From positions 1 through 23,253 of the IMG/VR virus record IMGVR_UViG_3300023301_000109: 23,253 nucleotides of DNA; one strand, written 5' to 3'. The notes below the pieces were generated by a model that did not search any database, was not told the DNA's origin, and worked only from the letters and a program-made list of their open reading frames with translations. Made by a program: the position numbers and the translations under genes. Source of the stretch: a virus. Positions within the stretch are counted from its first letter, which is position 1; each line of letters begins with the position of its first letter. This document shows positions 16,128-22,657 of this stretch, piece by piece.

Positions 16128-16286
16128 TTATTGGTTTGTTATACAGAAATCAATAAACCCCCTAAATACCTCTCCTTCTGTTTTGTTCTCTTTCTTCGCT
16201 TTTGCTTTTATGTACTTCTGTTGGGTTAGCGTAATCCTGGTATTAATTCTAGCCATTGGGATTGCTTTTTTCTTTGTTTTTATCAT
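16128..16286 (-). CDS. Ribbon-helix-helix (Arc/CopG-like) DNA-binding protein
   Basis: The protein has 52 residues. A basic N-terminal arm (MIKTKKKAIPM) is followed by ARINTRITLTQQKYIKAKAK, a beta-strand plus helix 1 of the ribbon-helix-helix type, then a turn (KENKTEGEVFRGFID) and helix 2. The strand residues with alternating polar side chains and the KTEGE turn are characteristic. Its ATG overlaps the TGA stop of the nuclease gene (ATGA), so translation is coupled. As the second gene of the operon opened by the promoter at 16668-16696, whose spacer carries CCGACA repeats and an ACCGA/TCGGT dyad, it is a good candidate autoregulator. That link is inferred. A short frame on the opposite strand is not favoured. 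Confidence 0.7.
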   Translation of the reverse strand: MIKTKKKAIPMARINTRITLTQQKYIKAKAKKENKTEGEVFRGFIDFCITNQ

Positions 16287-16657
16287 TGTAACTTTATAAT
16301 TTTTTCGGATAATTCTTCGGCTCTTGTTTTTGTGATTGAGATTACACCCTCGTACCTTAATTTTATAATTTCTTCGTACCTAATAAGACAAAATATGTCT
16401 TTGAATTTTATTATTAAATATGAAGGTAGTGGTGGTAAGCAAGCTCCGTCACAAGGTTTTGGTCTGCTGATTTCATCAGAGAATTTCCAGACTAGCCCGC
16501 TCTTTTCTAATGCGGGCAGTCCTTCATCTTGCCCTGATTCAATTTTTGCAAACTGAAAATATTCTGTATTCGTCTGCTTCAATTCGTAGTAACAGTACAA
16601 TCTCTTTTCTCTAAAATACTGGTTTAGAACTGTGTTCCATTTCTGTTCTCGTTTCAT
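16283..16657 (-). CDS. Putative small phage nuclease, RecU / Holliday-junction resolvase-like
   Basis: The protein has 124 residues. YYELKQT gives an E25-x-K27 motif. It is followed by FQFAKIESGQDEGLPAL, GLVWKFSDE, RPKPCDG and SYLIIKFKDIFCLI, an order that recalls the phage proteins related to RecU and penicillin-binding-protein-related factor A (PD-(D/E)XK fold, junction cleavage). The family opinion is from memory of the motif order. The frame is open upstream to 16696, but ATG 16657 is chosen because the earlier codons lie in the promoter. That start is 10 bases after the -10 box, so the transcript would have only ~4-5 leader bases. It uses TGA as stop, showing the standard code. It is the first gene of its operon. 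Confidence 0.6.
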   Translation of the reverse strand: MKREQKWNTVLNQYFREKRLYCYYELKQTNTEYFQFAKIESGQDEGLPALEKSGLVWKFSDEISRPKPCDGACLPPLPSYLIIKFKDIFCLIRYEEIIKLRYEGVISITKTRAEELSEKIIKLQ

Positions 16658-16667
16658 AACCTTGTTT

Positions 16668-16696
16668 ATTATATACCGATGTCGGTGTCGGTGCAA
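16668..16696 (-). promoter_or_regulatory. Sigma70-type promoter A, opening the nuclease/regulator operon
   Basis: On the - strand TTGCAC (16696-16691) and TATAAT (16673-16668) are 17 bases apart. The block AGTTGCACCGACAC at 16698-16685 is identical to that in promoter B at 21393-21406. The spacer holds two direct CCGACA copies and an ACCGA/TCGGT inverted repeat, possible operator sequence. The -35 box directly abuts the stop codon of the helicase gene. The first gene starts at 16657, leaving almost no 5' leader. Confidence 0.8.
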
Positions 16697-17983
16697 CTAT
16701 ATATTTATTGTTAATCTCTCTTGAAAATCTTGACCACTCATGACCGTGTCGTGACAATCCATGTCACACCCTTTCACGACTAAGTGGATGTATAAATTCT
16801 TCTTCAATGCGTTCGACCTCAACACTCGACCTGTGGACTGTTCGTAGTCCACATGTCTAAATGATTTACTTGCGTATATTACGCAAGGGAATGTTGGCAA
16901 CTCGTACCCTGAAGAAATTGCACATTGAGCGATTATGATATGTGGGTGTGGACTTTCATTTACTTTGTGGATAAAGCTCCGGTCTTTTGTAGCTCCAGTT
17001 AAAGTTGAAACATTGTATCCTTCTTTCTTCAGAGCTTTTTCAATCTCTTGAATTTGAGCTGTGTAGTTGGCAAAAATTAGTAGCTTCGGGAATTCTTGAG
17101 CTCTTTCTAGGATGTAGGGTATCTTATTATTCTTGAAAATAATTGTCTCATCACTCATGGTGTCTGTTTTATTTTCTCCTTCCACTATTTTCTTTCCGTA
17201 TAGCACTCCATTCTCTATTGTTCGAAGCCTAGCACGCCTAACAAGGGGGTCCGGTTCTGAAAACGACATATCAGTCACTGCGAGCTTTTGCTCTGCTGTA
17301 AGGTCAATTTCAATGACTTTATGGGTCTGTTCCGGAACATCGAAGAAGTCATTCAGACTACCTGTATACCCAAGTCTTTTAATCAAAGTAGCTAATTCTT
17401 GTTTTATCTCTTCAGTCTTCTTTGGTAGCCAAATTCTTCGAACTCCTCCTATTCGAACTTCAGTGTAATACTTGTTTCGGAACTGGTGGAAATCCCAATT
17501 ATTTCCTAGCAAAACTCCAATTGCCCAAACACTCATAGGTTTCGGAGCGGGAGTTGCGGATAGTAAGTACAATCTTTTCGGAGGATGTTTTTCTAAGAAT
17601 TTCTTTGTAGCATCGAATATCTGTGAGGTCTTTGGAATCTGTATTTTATTTCTCTGAACATACGCAGGCATTACTCCAAGATTGTTGTGAACCTCATCAA
17701 TAATAACTGTGTCAAAGTGAGGTAAATCATCCCAAATCTTTCTCAAGTCTTCTTTACTGATTACCATTACACCTTTATTAGTTTCCCACTTTTTATTTTC
17801 TCGTTCCCAAGTCTTATCATCTCTTTGTTGCTTCGGACAAATAACTAAAGTATCTCCTTCAGCTAAGACTAAAGCGGTCCGAGTCTTTGAAGCACCAGTC
17901 CCAAGAAATAGCCCGCACTTTAGTGGGTCTGCATCTATGATTTTCTTTTGATGGTCGTAGAGTGGTAACATATTAGAATTCAT
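16697..17983 (-). CDS. SF2 (SNF2/DEAD-like) DNA helicase
   Basis: The protein has 428 residues. Motif I is at residues 28-34 (GTGASKT, with Ser where a Gly normally precedes the Lys), motif II is D96-E-V-H99, motif III is S142-A-T144, and motif VI is at 382-390 (QSTGRVLRS). The second RecA-like lobe carries LLIFANYTAQ and GYNVSTLTGA. Such ATP-driven helicases are common in phage replication modules and act on dsDNA or branched structures. Its start overlaps the primase stop by 11 bp, so it belongs to the SSB-primase operon. Its stop abuts promoter A. The altered Walker A may still bind ATP since Lys-Thr is kept. Confidence 0.85.
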   Translation of the reverse strand: MNSNMLPLYDHQKKIIDADPLKCGLFLGTGASKTRTALVLAEGDTLVICPKQQRDDKTWERENKKWETNKGVMVISKEDLRKIWDDLPHFDTVIIDEVHNNLGVMPAYVQRNKIQIPKTSQIFDATKKFLEKHPPKRLYLLSATPAPKPMSVWAIGVLLGNNWDFHQFRNKYYTEVRIGGVRRIWLPKKTEEIKQELATLIKRLGYTGSLNDFFDVPEQTHKVIEIDLTAEQKLAVTDMSFSEPDPLVRRARLRTIENGVLYGKKIVEGENKTDTMSDETIIFKNNKIPYILERAQEFPKLLIFANYTAQIQEIEKALKKEGYNVSTLTGATKDRSFIHKVNESPHPHIIIAQCAISSGYELPTFPCVIYASKSFRHVDYEQSTGRVLRSNALKKNLYIHLVVKGCDMDCHDTVMSGQDFQERLTINI

Positions 17984-20339
17984 TAAAGCTATCTTTTTTA
18001 ATCCAATGGGGACTGAACTTCATCCCAGTATATTCAGCTTCTCCTCCACCATACTGTCGAGTGGAGTAAGAGAATCTATCGTCTTTTGCTCCGTAAGCTT
18101 GTACCTCTTTTTGAAAAGTTATGTTAGCTTTTATTTTTCTTCCACCTTCTGACACACTCCACTTTTTATATTCAGAATATAATTCTGGAGCTTCAATTTT
18201 TTCACCTTCTTCTAGAACGATACACTCACTCAAGAATCCTTCAACTGAGGAATTCTCTGCTCGATAATCGTCTAGCATTTTTGTCTGTTCTTTTGTGACA
18301 ATGAAGTTTTCGTTTTGAGCTAAATCATCAAAACCGTCTAACATCCAGTTTAGAATTCCCGAAATCTCTCCGGCAAGAAGTCCAACACTTGACCGCAATT
18401 TCATATTAGGATTTTTTCTATAATTATTTAAGAACTGCACTGCACAAATTCTTCGCTCTGTTGCTGTTGATACATCATCAACTCGTGGCAGTAGGTTTAC
18501 AGAGAACACAAACTTCGCTTGAGGTCTGAAAGTAAATTGTGGCTTGTATTTAATATCAATAGTTACAGGCTCTCCAGAAATTAGTTTTTTCAACTTATTA
18601 CTTTGGTAGTAGTTTCCGGAAACTTCTTCAATTATATTCAATCGCTTTCCAATAAGTCCGTGCATACCAAACGTGCTGTAAAGACTTTCAAGGTCAATGT
18701 GAGAGGTAGCATCTGGTCCAATAACCATTGATATCGTATCTATGAAGGTCGATTTCCCGTTTCCTCCGTCTCCTACCATGAACAAAGCTCGGTCATAAAG
18801 CATCGAAGAGGATAGAATGTACCCACAGAATTGCTTTATCAACCTAGTTTTATCAATCATTTCATCTCCAGACATCCAACTTGCTACACAATCTTCCCAT
18901 ACTGGACATTCCGCTTTAGGGTCGTAAATAACAGGGTACTGAACCAAAGATACAAAATTAGGATTGTGGGGCATCAGCTCTCGAGTCGCGATGTTTAAAA
19001 TTCCATTCTTCACATTCACTAAAAACCCTCCGTCTTTAGAAATTTTCAGTTCTGGTATTATTGATAAAAGACACGCAACTTTGTCCGATACATTCTTTTT
19101 TGTCCTATATCCCCAAAGCATATCTTCATACAATCCATTCAAAACCATGTCGGACATCTCTTGGTCAGACACCATTTTATAAACTCCGTTGTCGTATCGG
19201 AACACGATTCCAATCTCATTCTTTTTCAAGTACGGATTCAATGCCAGTAATTCTCGTTCGTAATTTGAGTATCGGACTTTGTCTTGTTCTCTTCTGTCCT
19301 TTAGAACGCCGGTGTAAGCTTGTTGGATTAATTGACTTTCTTCAGCACTCATATTGTGAGCAATCACTTCGTGCTTATAAGAATAAGTGTAGTTCCCTCC
19401 GAAAGCACTGTTTATAGTATTAACAATTTCTTGAGCTCCACCTCTTTCAGATTCAATCCCATGCCACCCTACTTTTTCAATATGCTGTAAAGCCTTCTCT
19501 TTTTTCCAACCTGCCTGTCTCATTAGTGAGGCTGTAACCATTAAGGCGTGATTTCTCATTCCCTGTTGAGGCAAGGTATCGGGATGTGCAGAGATTAGTT
19601 TCTGAAAACTTTCTCGGTCTTCAATTGGAAACACTTCATTTACTTTATTAAAGAAACTCTGTTTTTCCGCTTGTGACATTTTTTTAGCTTTGTCACCATT
19701 TAAGCTTGCAATGTCGTTGAAAGATAATGCAGAGTCTTTTGTAGGAAATGCACTTTCAATCGCATCCATTGTGTATGTGTTTGCGGTCTCTTTATGTAAT
19801 CCTTTAATCTTAAACACACCTTCAGTTCCAATCTTCCACTGGTCATCAGTCTTTTTCCAGTAGTAAGTATCCGGTACTCGTAGAATTCTAGTAAGGTCTT
19901 TTACCACAGGGTCCGCTTTTAGTTCTGTTACGATATTCTGTTCCAACTGTTCCCACCTCTTCACTTCACTACTCCATTCTAGTTCTCCTAGTCCTTCTTT
20001 ATAAATGGGTTCATCAAGCACCCAATAAATGTGGTATCCGTTCTTAGTCTCTAAAATAAATGTTGGTGCGAGTTTCTCCTTTATTCTTTCAATCTCTTCT
20101 AAATCTTTTCTTCCGTCTATATCAACGAAGAAAGCATTCAAAGAGCTACAATTTTCTTTTTGTGCGTTTGGTGCATTTTTAAATCCATTGACTGTGAAGT
20201 AACTCTCGTATCCACTTAAATTAAGGTCATCTCTTCTCTCTGTGCTTGCTACTGGCAGTCTACCTGCTCCTGTTTGGTCTATGTACCGGAAAGCATGGTC
20301 CGGAAAGTGTGTTAGGAATTCTTTATTTTTTGTTGCCAT
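17973..20339 (-). CDS. Bifunctional DNA primase (AEP) - SF3/D5-like helicase
   Basis: The 788-residue form begins at MATKNKEF. An archaeo-eukaryotic primase centre is seen in AFFVDIDGRKD (D73, D75), with the later histidine motif ETKNGYHIYWVLDEP (H103). A D5-type region follows, then an SF3 helicase with Walker A GDGGNGKST (residues 523-531), IIEEVSG (Walker B) and an arginine-containing TATERRICAVQF. It makes primers and unwinds DNA at the phage origin. The frame is also open to ATG 20516, which would add 59 basic residues. I prefer 20339 because the known domain begins there and a strong hairpin lies in the extension. Its stop overlaps the helicase start. It is preceded by a ~280-bp structured gap. 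Confidence 0.9.
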   Translation of the reverse strand: MATKNKEFLTHFPDHAFRYIDQTGAGRLPVASTERRDDLNLSGYESYFTVNGFKNAPNAQKENCSSLNAFFVDIDGRKDLEEIERIKEKLAPTFILETKNGYHIYWVLDEPIYKEGLGELEWSSEVKRWEQLEQNIVTELKADPVVKDLTRILRVPDTYYWKKTDDQWKIGTEGVFKIKGLHKETANTYTMDAIESAFPTKDSALSFNDIASLNGDKAKKMSQAEKQSFFNKVNEVFPIEDRESFQKLISAHPDTLPQQGMRNHALMVTASLMRQAGWKKEKALQHIEKVGWHGIESERGGAQEIVNTINSAFGGNYTYSYKHEVIAHNMSAEESQLIQQAYTGVLKDRREQDKVRYSNYERELLALNPYLKKNEIGIVFRYDNGVYKMVSDQEMSDMVLNGLYEDMLWGYRTKKNVSDKVACLLSIIPELKISKDGGFLVNVKNGILNIATRELMPHNPNFVSLVQYPVIYDPKAECPVWEDCVASWMSGDEMIDKTRLIKQFCGYILSSSMLYDRALFMVGDGGNGKSTFIDTISMVIGPDATSHIDLESLYSTFGMHGLIGKRLNIIEEVSGNYYQSNKLKKLISGEPVTIDIKYKPQFTFRPQAKFVFSVNLLPRVDDVSTATERRICAVQFLNNYRKNPNMKLRSSVGLLAGEISGILNWMLDGFDDLAQNENFIVTKEQTKMLDDYRAENSSVEGFLSECIVLEEGEKIEAPELYSEYKKWSVSEGGRKIKANITFQKEVQAYGAKDDRFSYSTRQYGGGEAEYTGMKFSPHWIKKDSFNEF

Positions 20340-20356
20340 ACATTTTTTTGTTAAAG

Positions 20357-20435
20357 CAAAGGTAAAAAGAAAACAGCCAATGTTTTTGTGGAGAGGGAAT
20401 GTATGTAACCCCTCGTAGAACATTGACTGTTTTCT
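20357..20435 (-). terminator. Terminator- or attenuator-like hairpin before the primase gene
   Basis: AGAAAACAG-C-CAATGTT (20368-20384, + strand) pairs with AACATTG-A-CTGTTTTCT (20419-20435), 16 pairs with one C/A mismatch. The 34-base loop contains a second stem, GAGGG/CCCTC (20393-20397 with 20410-20414). On the - strand the stem is followed by a T-rich run (TCTTTTTACC), the form of an intrinsic terminator. The primase ATG lies ~28 bases beyond. As no gene ends just upstream, an attenuator or RNA switch in the SSB-primase message is the likely role. If the longer primase were translated, this sequence would be coding. Confidence 0.55.
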
Positions 20436-20522
20436 GTCTATCTTTACTATTTTTTTGTTTTGAAATTTCTTTATACATACATTTTTTCTCTTCGATGGGC
20501 TAATGGGGAAAGTCATATTTTG

Positions 20523-20613
20523 TAGCGTGACCTATTGCAATATCCTTTTAGGTAATGACCTACACACGCTATCCATTTCCCCCATCAACCCACCGCGAAG
20601 GGTGGGGGTGATG
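20523..20613 (-). promoter_or_regulatory. Multi-hairpin intergenic element between SSB-like gene and primase
   Basis: TAGCGTG (20523-20529) pairs with CACGCTA (20565-20571), enclosing TAGGT-aatg-ACCTA (20549-20562), a TATTGCAATA palindrome (20533-20542) and a direct repeat TGACCTA (20528 and 20556). TAGGT can pair with either ACCTA copy, so alternative folds are possible. Next to it CATCA-a-CCCACC-GCGAAG-GGTGGG-gg-TGATG (20583-20613) makes a strong GC-rich hairpin without a T-run. Such density of dyads beside a primase suggests an origin or an RNA regulator; the sequence alone does not decide. Confidence 0.5.
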
Positions 20614-20622
20614 TTCTTCTAA

Positions 20623-21270
20623 CTAAAACGGAACGTCATCCGGATTAATTTCGTCAGCTGGATATTCCATAGGTTCAACTTTTTGATTGTTGATACTATC
20701 AAAATCGACATCAGCTCTGCTCTTTGAAGTTCCAGATAATTTATGTTTGATATCTTTTTCCACCATAGCTTCTAGGAAAATCATTCTCTTTGTATCATCC
20801 CATATCTTTTCTCCTTTGACTGTCAATTGCTCCATGTCCGGCATACCTTTAGGTTCAGCCATTGTGTAAGCGTGTTTGACAGCTACTCCGTTTTGATTAA
20901 TAAACAGTGAGCTTTTATTTTTCCCGTCTACTTCTTTAACACTTGGTGAAACTTTCATCTCTTGTGTCAAATCAATGTTCGGTAGCATTTTAAGAAACGC
21001 TGTTGAAAAACTATTGCTATAAGATAATTGAAGAATGTAAACATCTTTTTCATCTTGGAAACTAAAGTTCCATGTTTTTCCGTACTCTCCTTCTTTAATT
21101 TTTATGTCAATTAGCTTTCCTGTAAAACTGTCATGAAAAATCTCATGAACAGTTTTGCCTAGTTTATTTATTCGTGTGACTGCTCCTTCAGTTCCTTCAT
21201 TTACTCTTTGGCAAAACTTACCTCCTAAAATTGTAATGTAATTACCGTCGTCTTTGTTTTCAAATCCCAT
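20623..21270 (-). CDS. Single-stranded DNA-binding protein, phage type
   Basis: The 215-residue protein is counted from MGFENKDD. The body is beta-rich (YITILGGKFCQRV, GKTWNFSFQDEKDVYILQLS) as in an OB fold, and the middle (AFLKMLPNIDL) and KGMPDMEQLTVKG are features I recall from phage SSB-like proteins. The tail is acidic and ends DEINPDDVPF, the classic SSB tip that docks replication partners. An upstream ATG at 21324 is rejected because ATG 21270 follows ATAAATAAATAT, the same leader as the holin gene. It is the first gene after promoter B and precedes the primase, as expected for a replication operon. The C-terminal motif is the strongest support. Confidence 0.7.
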   Translation of the reverse strand: MGFENKDDGNYITILGGKFCQRVNEGTEGAVTRINKLGKTVHEIFHDSFTGKLIDIKIKEGEYGKTWNFSFQDEKDVYILQLSYSNSFSTAFLKMLPNIDLTQEMKVSPSVKEVDGKNKSSLFINQNGVAVKHAYTMAEPKGMPDMEQLTVKGEKIWDDTKRMIFLEAMVEKDIKHKLSGTSKSRADVDFDSINNQKVEPMEYPADEINPDDVPF

Positions 21271-21289
21271 ATATTTATTTATTATTATT

Positions 21290-21336
21290 GGTAGGCTACT
21301 ACCATTTTTTGATAATTTATCCAATAAATCGGATAA
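21290..21336 (-). promoter_or_regulatory. Two small hairpins in the SSB leader
   Basis: GGTAG/CTACC (21290-21294 with 21299-21303, 4-base loop) and TTATCC/GGATAA (21317-21322 with 21331-21336, 8-base loop) lie in the ~100-base leader between promoter B and the SSB start. The first lies about 20 bases before the start codon and could affect its access. They are short stems in AT-rich DNA, so support is limited. Confidence 0.35.
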
Positions 21337-21375
21337 GATTTTGTTCTTTTTTTAGGAAGAAATAAATCTTCGCTT

Positions 21376-21404
21376 ATTATACACCTGTGGTTGTGTCGGT
21401 GCAA
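21376..21404 (-). promoter_or_regulatory. Sigma70-type promoter B, opening the SSB-primase-helicase operon
   Basis: On the - strand TTGCAC (21404-21399) and TATAAT (21381-21376) are 17 bases apart, within the same AGTTGCACCGACAC block as promoter A. A further shared part GGTnTATAATAA surrounds the -10. The spacer contains a CACC/GGTG dyad. Transcription would start near 21369 and give a ~100-base leader to the SSB-like gene. Confidence 0.8.
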
Positions 21405-21437
21405 CTTAGTTATAAAAGTGCATAAACTGTGTACAAC

Positions 21438-21614
21438 TTACTCATTTTTGGCTCTTCTGGTATCTCTCCACTGCTTCATTTTCTCTGTGTTCCCTTTATT
21501 ATAAAAGGATTTTCTACACTTATCTCCGCAGTAGGACCTAAATCTTGCGTTCGGCAATTCTCCACCGCACACTTTACAATTATCTCTAATCTCTACTTTA
21601 AAACTTCTTTTCAT
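21438..21614 (-). CDS. Small zinc-ribbon / zinc-finger protein
   Basis: The 58-residue protein contains C13-K-V-C16 and C29-G-D-K-C33, a CxxC...CxxxC set able to bind one zinc. The residues around it (NCKVCGGELP, then SYCGDKCRKSFYNKG) and the basic tail (KQWRDTRRAKNE) match the common small phage and bacterial proteins with a treble-clef-like or zinc-ribbon finger. A DNA- or RNA-binding helper role is plausible. It starts at ATG 21614, nine bases after the upstream gene, with no Shine-Dalgarno, and ends just before promoter B, so it closes the operon from the right edge. Its coding character and the even Cys spacing make it credible despite the size. Confidence 0.7.
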   Translation of the reverse strand: MKRSFKVEIRDNCKVCGGELPNARFRSYCGDKCRKSFYNKGNTEKMKQWRDTRRAKNE

Positions 21615-21623
21615 AGGTGTTAG

Positions 21624-21965
21624 TTATTTTTGTAAAGTTTTTATCTTAACCTTTGCATCTTTAATAGATAATTTTATTGAGTCAATATCCTCCTCCCGAG
21701 CACTTATAAACATTTCAAACTGCTCTTTTGTTTTGTAATCGTGGCACACATCGAGAAACCTAAACTTTTTCCTTTCTTCTGCTACTGCTTGTTGTATAGA
21801 CTCTGCTATAAAGTCTCTCAATTCTGATTTAGTAGAGCTACCAAAGTCGTCAATAACTTCTGCCAACTTGTTTGGAAACTTATTGACAAACTCTTTTATT
21901 TTCTGTTCTATAAATGCTTCGTCAATTTCTTCTGATATGTACAATAATTCTTTCAATTTTTTCAT
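21624..21965 (-). CDS. Hypothetical helical protein
   Basis: This 113-residue protein is almost fully helical and highly charged (Lys/Glu/Asp), with probable coiled-coil stretches (ISEEIDEAFIEQKIKEFVNK and EEDIDSIKLSIKDAKVKIKT). There are no cysteine pairs, membrane segments or recognised motif. Proteins of this kind in phage early regions are often small partners of replication or host-takeover proteins, but nothing here shows which. The start follows AATTTATAAAT. It lies 4 bases after the WDGH-domain gene and 9 bases before the zinc finger, in one operon. Confidence 0.65.
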   Translation of the reverse strand: MKKLKELLYISEEIDEAFIEQKIKEFVNKFPNKLAEVIDDFGSSTKSELRDFIAESIQQAVAEERKKFRFLDVCHDYKTKEQFEMFISAREEDIDSIKLSIKDAKVKIKTLQK

Positions 21966-21969
21966 ATAT

Positions 21970-22392
21970 TTATAAATTAGAAATTCTTTTTAATACATCT
22001 GCCGAAGTGTGTCCGTCAAACTCAGGTGCTTTCTCTAAAGTTTCAGCAAAAGAAGTGTCGTTCCATTTATCGTTTGGTAAGTGGTATGTTATTTGTTTAT
22101 CTTTTTGTTTATCTATTCCTAGAATAAACCAACTTTCGTAACTAGACCCATCTGAATGTAATTTAGAACGCCACACCGAAATATTGCTTTCCCATTGTCT
22201 ACACAACGCTATGTAAAGTGTAATTCTGTGCTCGTACAGTTCTTTAAATGTGTGGTAGCCGTCTGATGTGTTCTCTGTTACCTTAACCGACTCCTCCTGC
22301 ACCTGCACCGTATAACTGTCTATTGCCTTTCGTGCATTTTCTTCTGACCCTGCGTGTACTATGTTGTTTATTAGTTCGTCTTTTATGTTCAT
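21970..22392 (-). CDS. WDGH-domain phage protein
   Basis: This 140-residue protein contains the strongly conserved phrases DGYHTFKELYEHRITLYIAL, SVWRSKLHSDGSSYESWFIL, ITYHLPNDKW and FDGHTSADVLKRI. Together they match the widespread WDGH domain family of phage proteins of unknown biochemical function. The last motif here has F in place of W (FDGH). It lies in a run of small early genes, one base apart from the next, and follows AAAATAAATAAC. A host-interaction or DNA-related role has not been shown for the family that I know of. Confidence 0.8.
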   Translation of the reverse strand: MNIKDELINNIVHAGSEENARKAIDSYTVQVQEESVKVTENTSDGYHTFKELYEHRITLYIALCRQWESNISVWRSKLHSDGSSYESWFILGIDKQKDKQITYHLPNDKWNDTSFAETLEKAPEFDGHTSADVLKRISNL

Positions 22393-22393
22393 G

Positions 22394-22651
22394 TTATTTA
22401 TTTTTAAGGTCTTGTTTTTTAAACAACTCTATATATCTTAGTTCATTTTTCGCTACATTATTTTCAATGTGTAGCAGGGCTTCTTCTTCTGTTTCAAATT
22501 CATTACACTTTGTAGCTACAATTCGTGTTTCCTCAAACATTCCTAACCACTTGACTGTCTGTTTGTTGTTGTCAATTACTAGGTAAGTCATTCTTGTAAA
22601 GTCCCTTTCAGGCTTAATTATTGAAATAAATCTTTTTATAAATTGATTCAT
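22394..22651 (-). CDS. Hypothetical small early protein
   Basis: This 85-residue protein is of no recognised family. The N-terminal ~20 residues are basic and partly hydrophobic (MNQFIKRFISIIKPERDF). A strand pair follows (MTYLVIDNNKQTVKWLGMFE) and then a C-terminal helix with acidic residues (FETEEEALLHIENN). The helix phrase resembles small SPOR-like or DUF1653-like folds only loosely, so no call is made. It starts at ATG after TATAAAAATAT. An inner ATG at residue 21 would omit the basic part. Confidence 0.6.
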   Translation of the reverse strand: MNQFIKRFISIIKPERDFTRMTYLVIDNNKQTVKWLGMFEETRIVATKCNEFETEEEALLHIENNVAKNELRYIELFKKQDLKNK

Positions 22652-22657
22652 ATATTT

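Noticed and set aside
16117-16299. Gene on the + strand
   Set aside because: The frame is a hydrophobic, low-complexity shadow of the ribbon-helix-helix gene on the - strand, which has clear family features and couples to its neighbour.
20357-20364. Bacteroidota-type promoter TAnnTTTG (TACCTTTG on the - strand) before the primase
   Set aside because: The -7 match is perfect, but the only TTG upstream is 13 bases away rather than ~19, and the better promoters in the window are of the TTGnnn/TATAAT type.
20512-20540. Promoter TTGCAA-17-TATGAC on the - strand upstream of the primase
   Set aside because: Spacing is right but both boxes match only 4 of 6, and TTGCAA is part of a palindrome; too weak to list as a feature.
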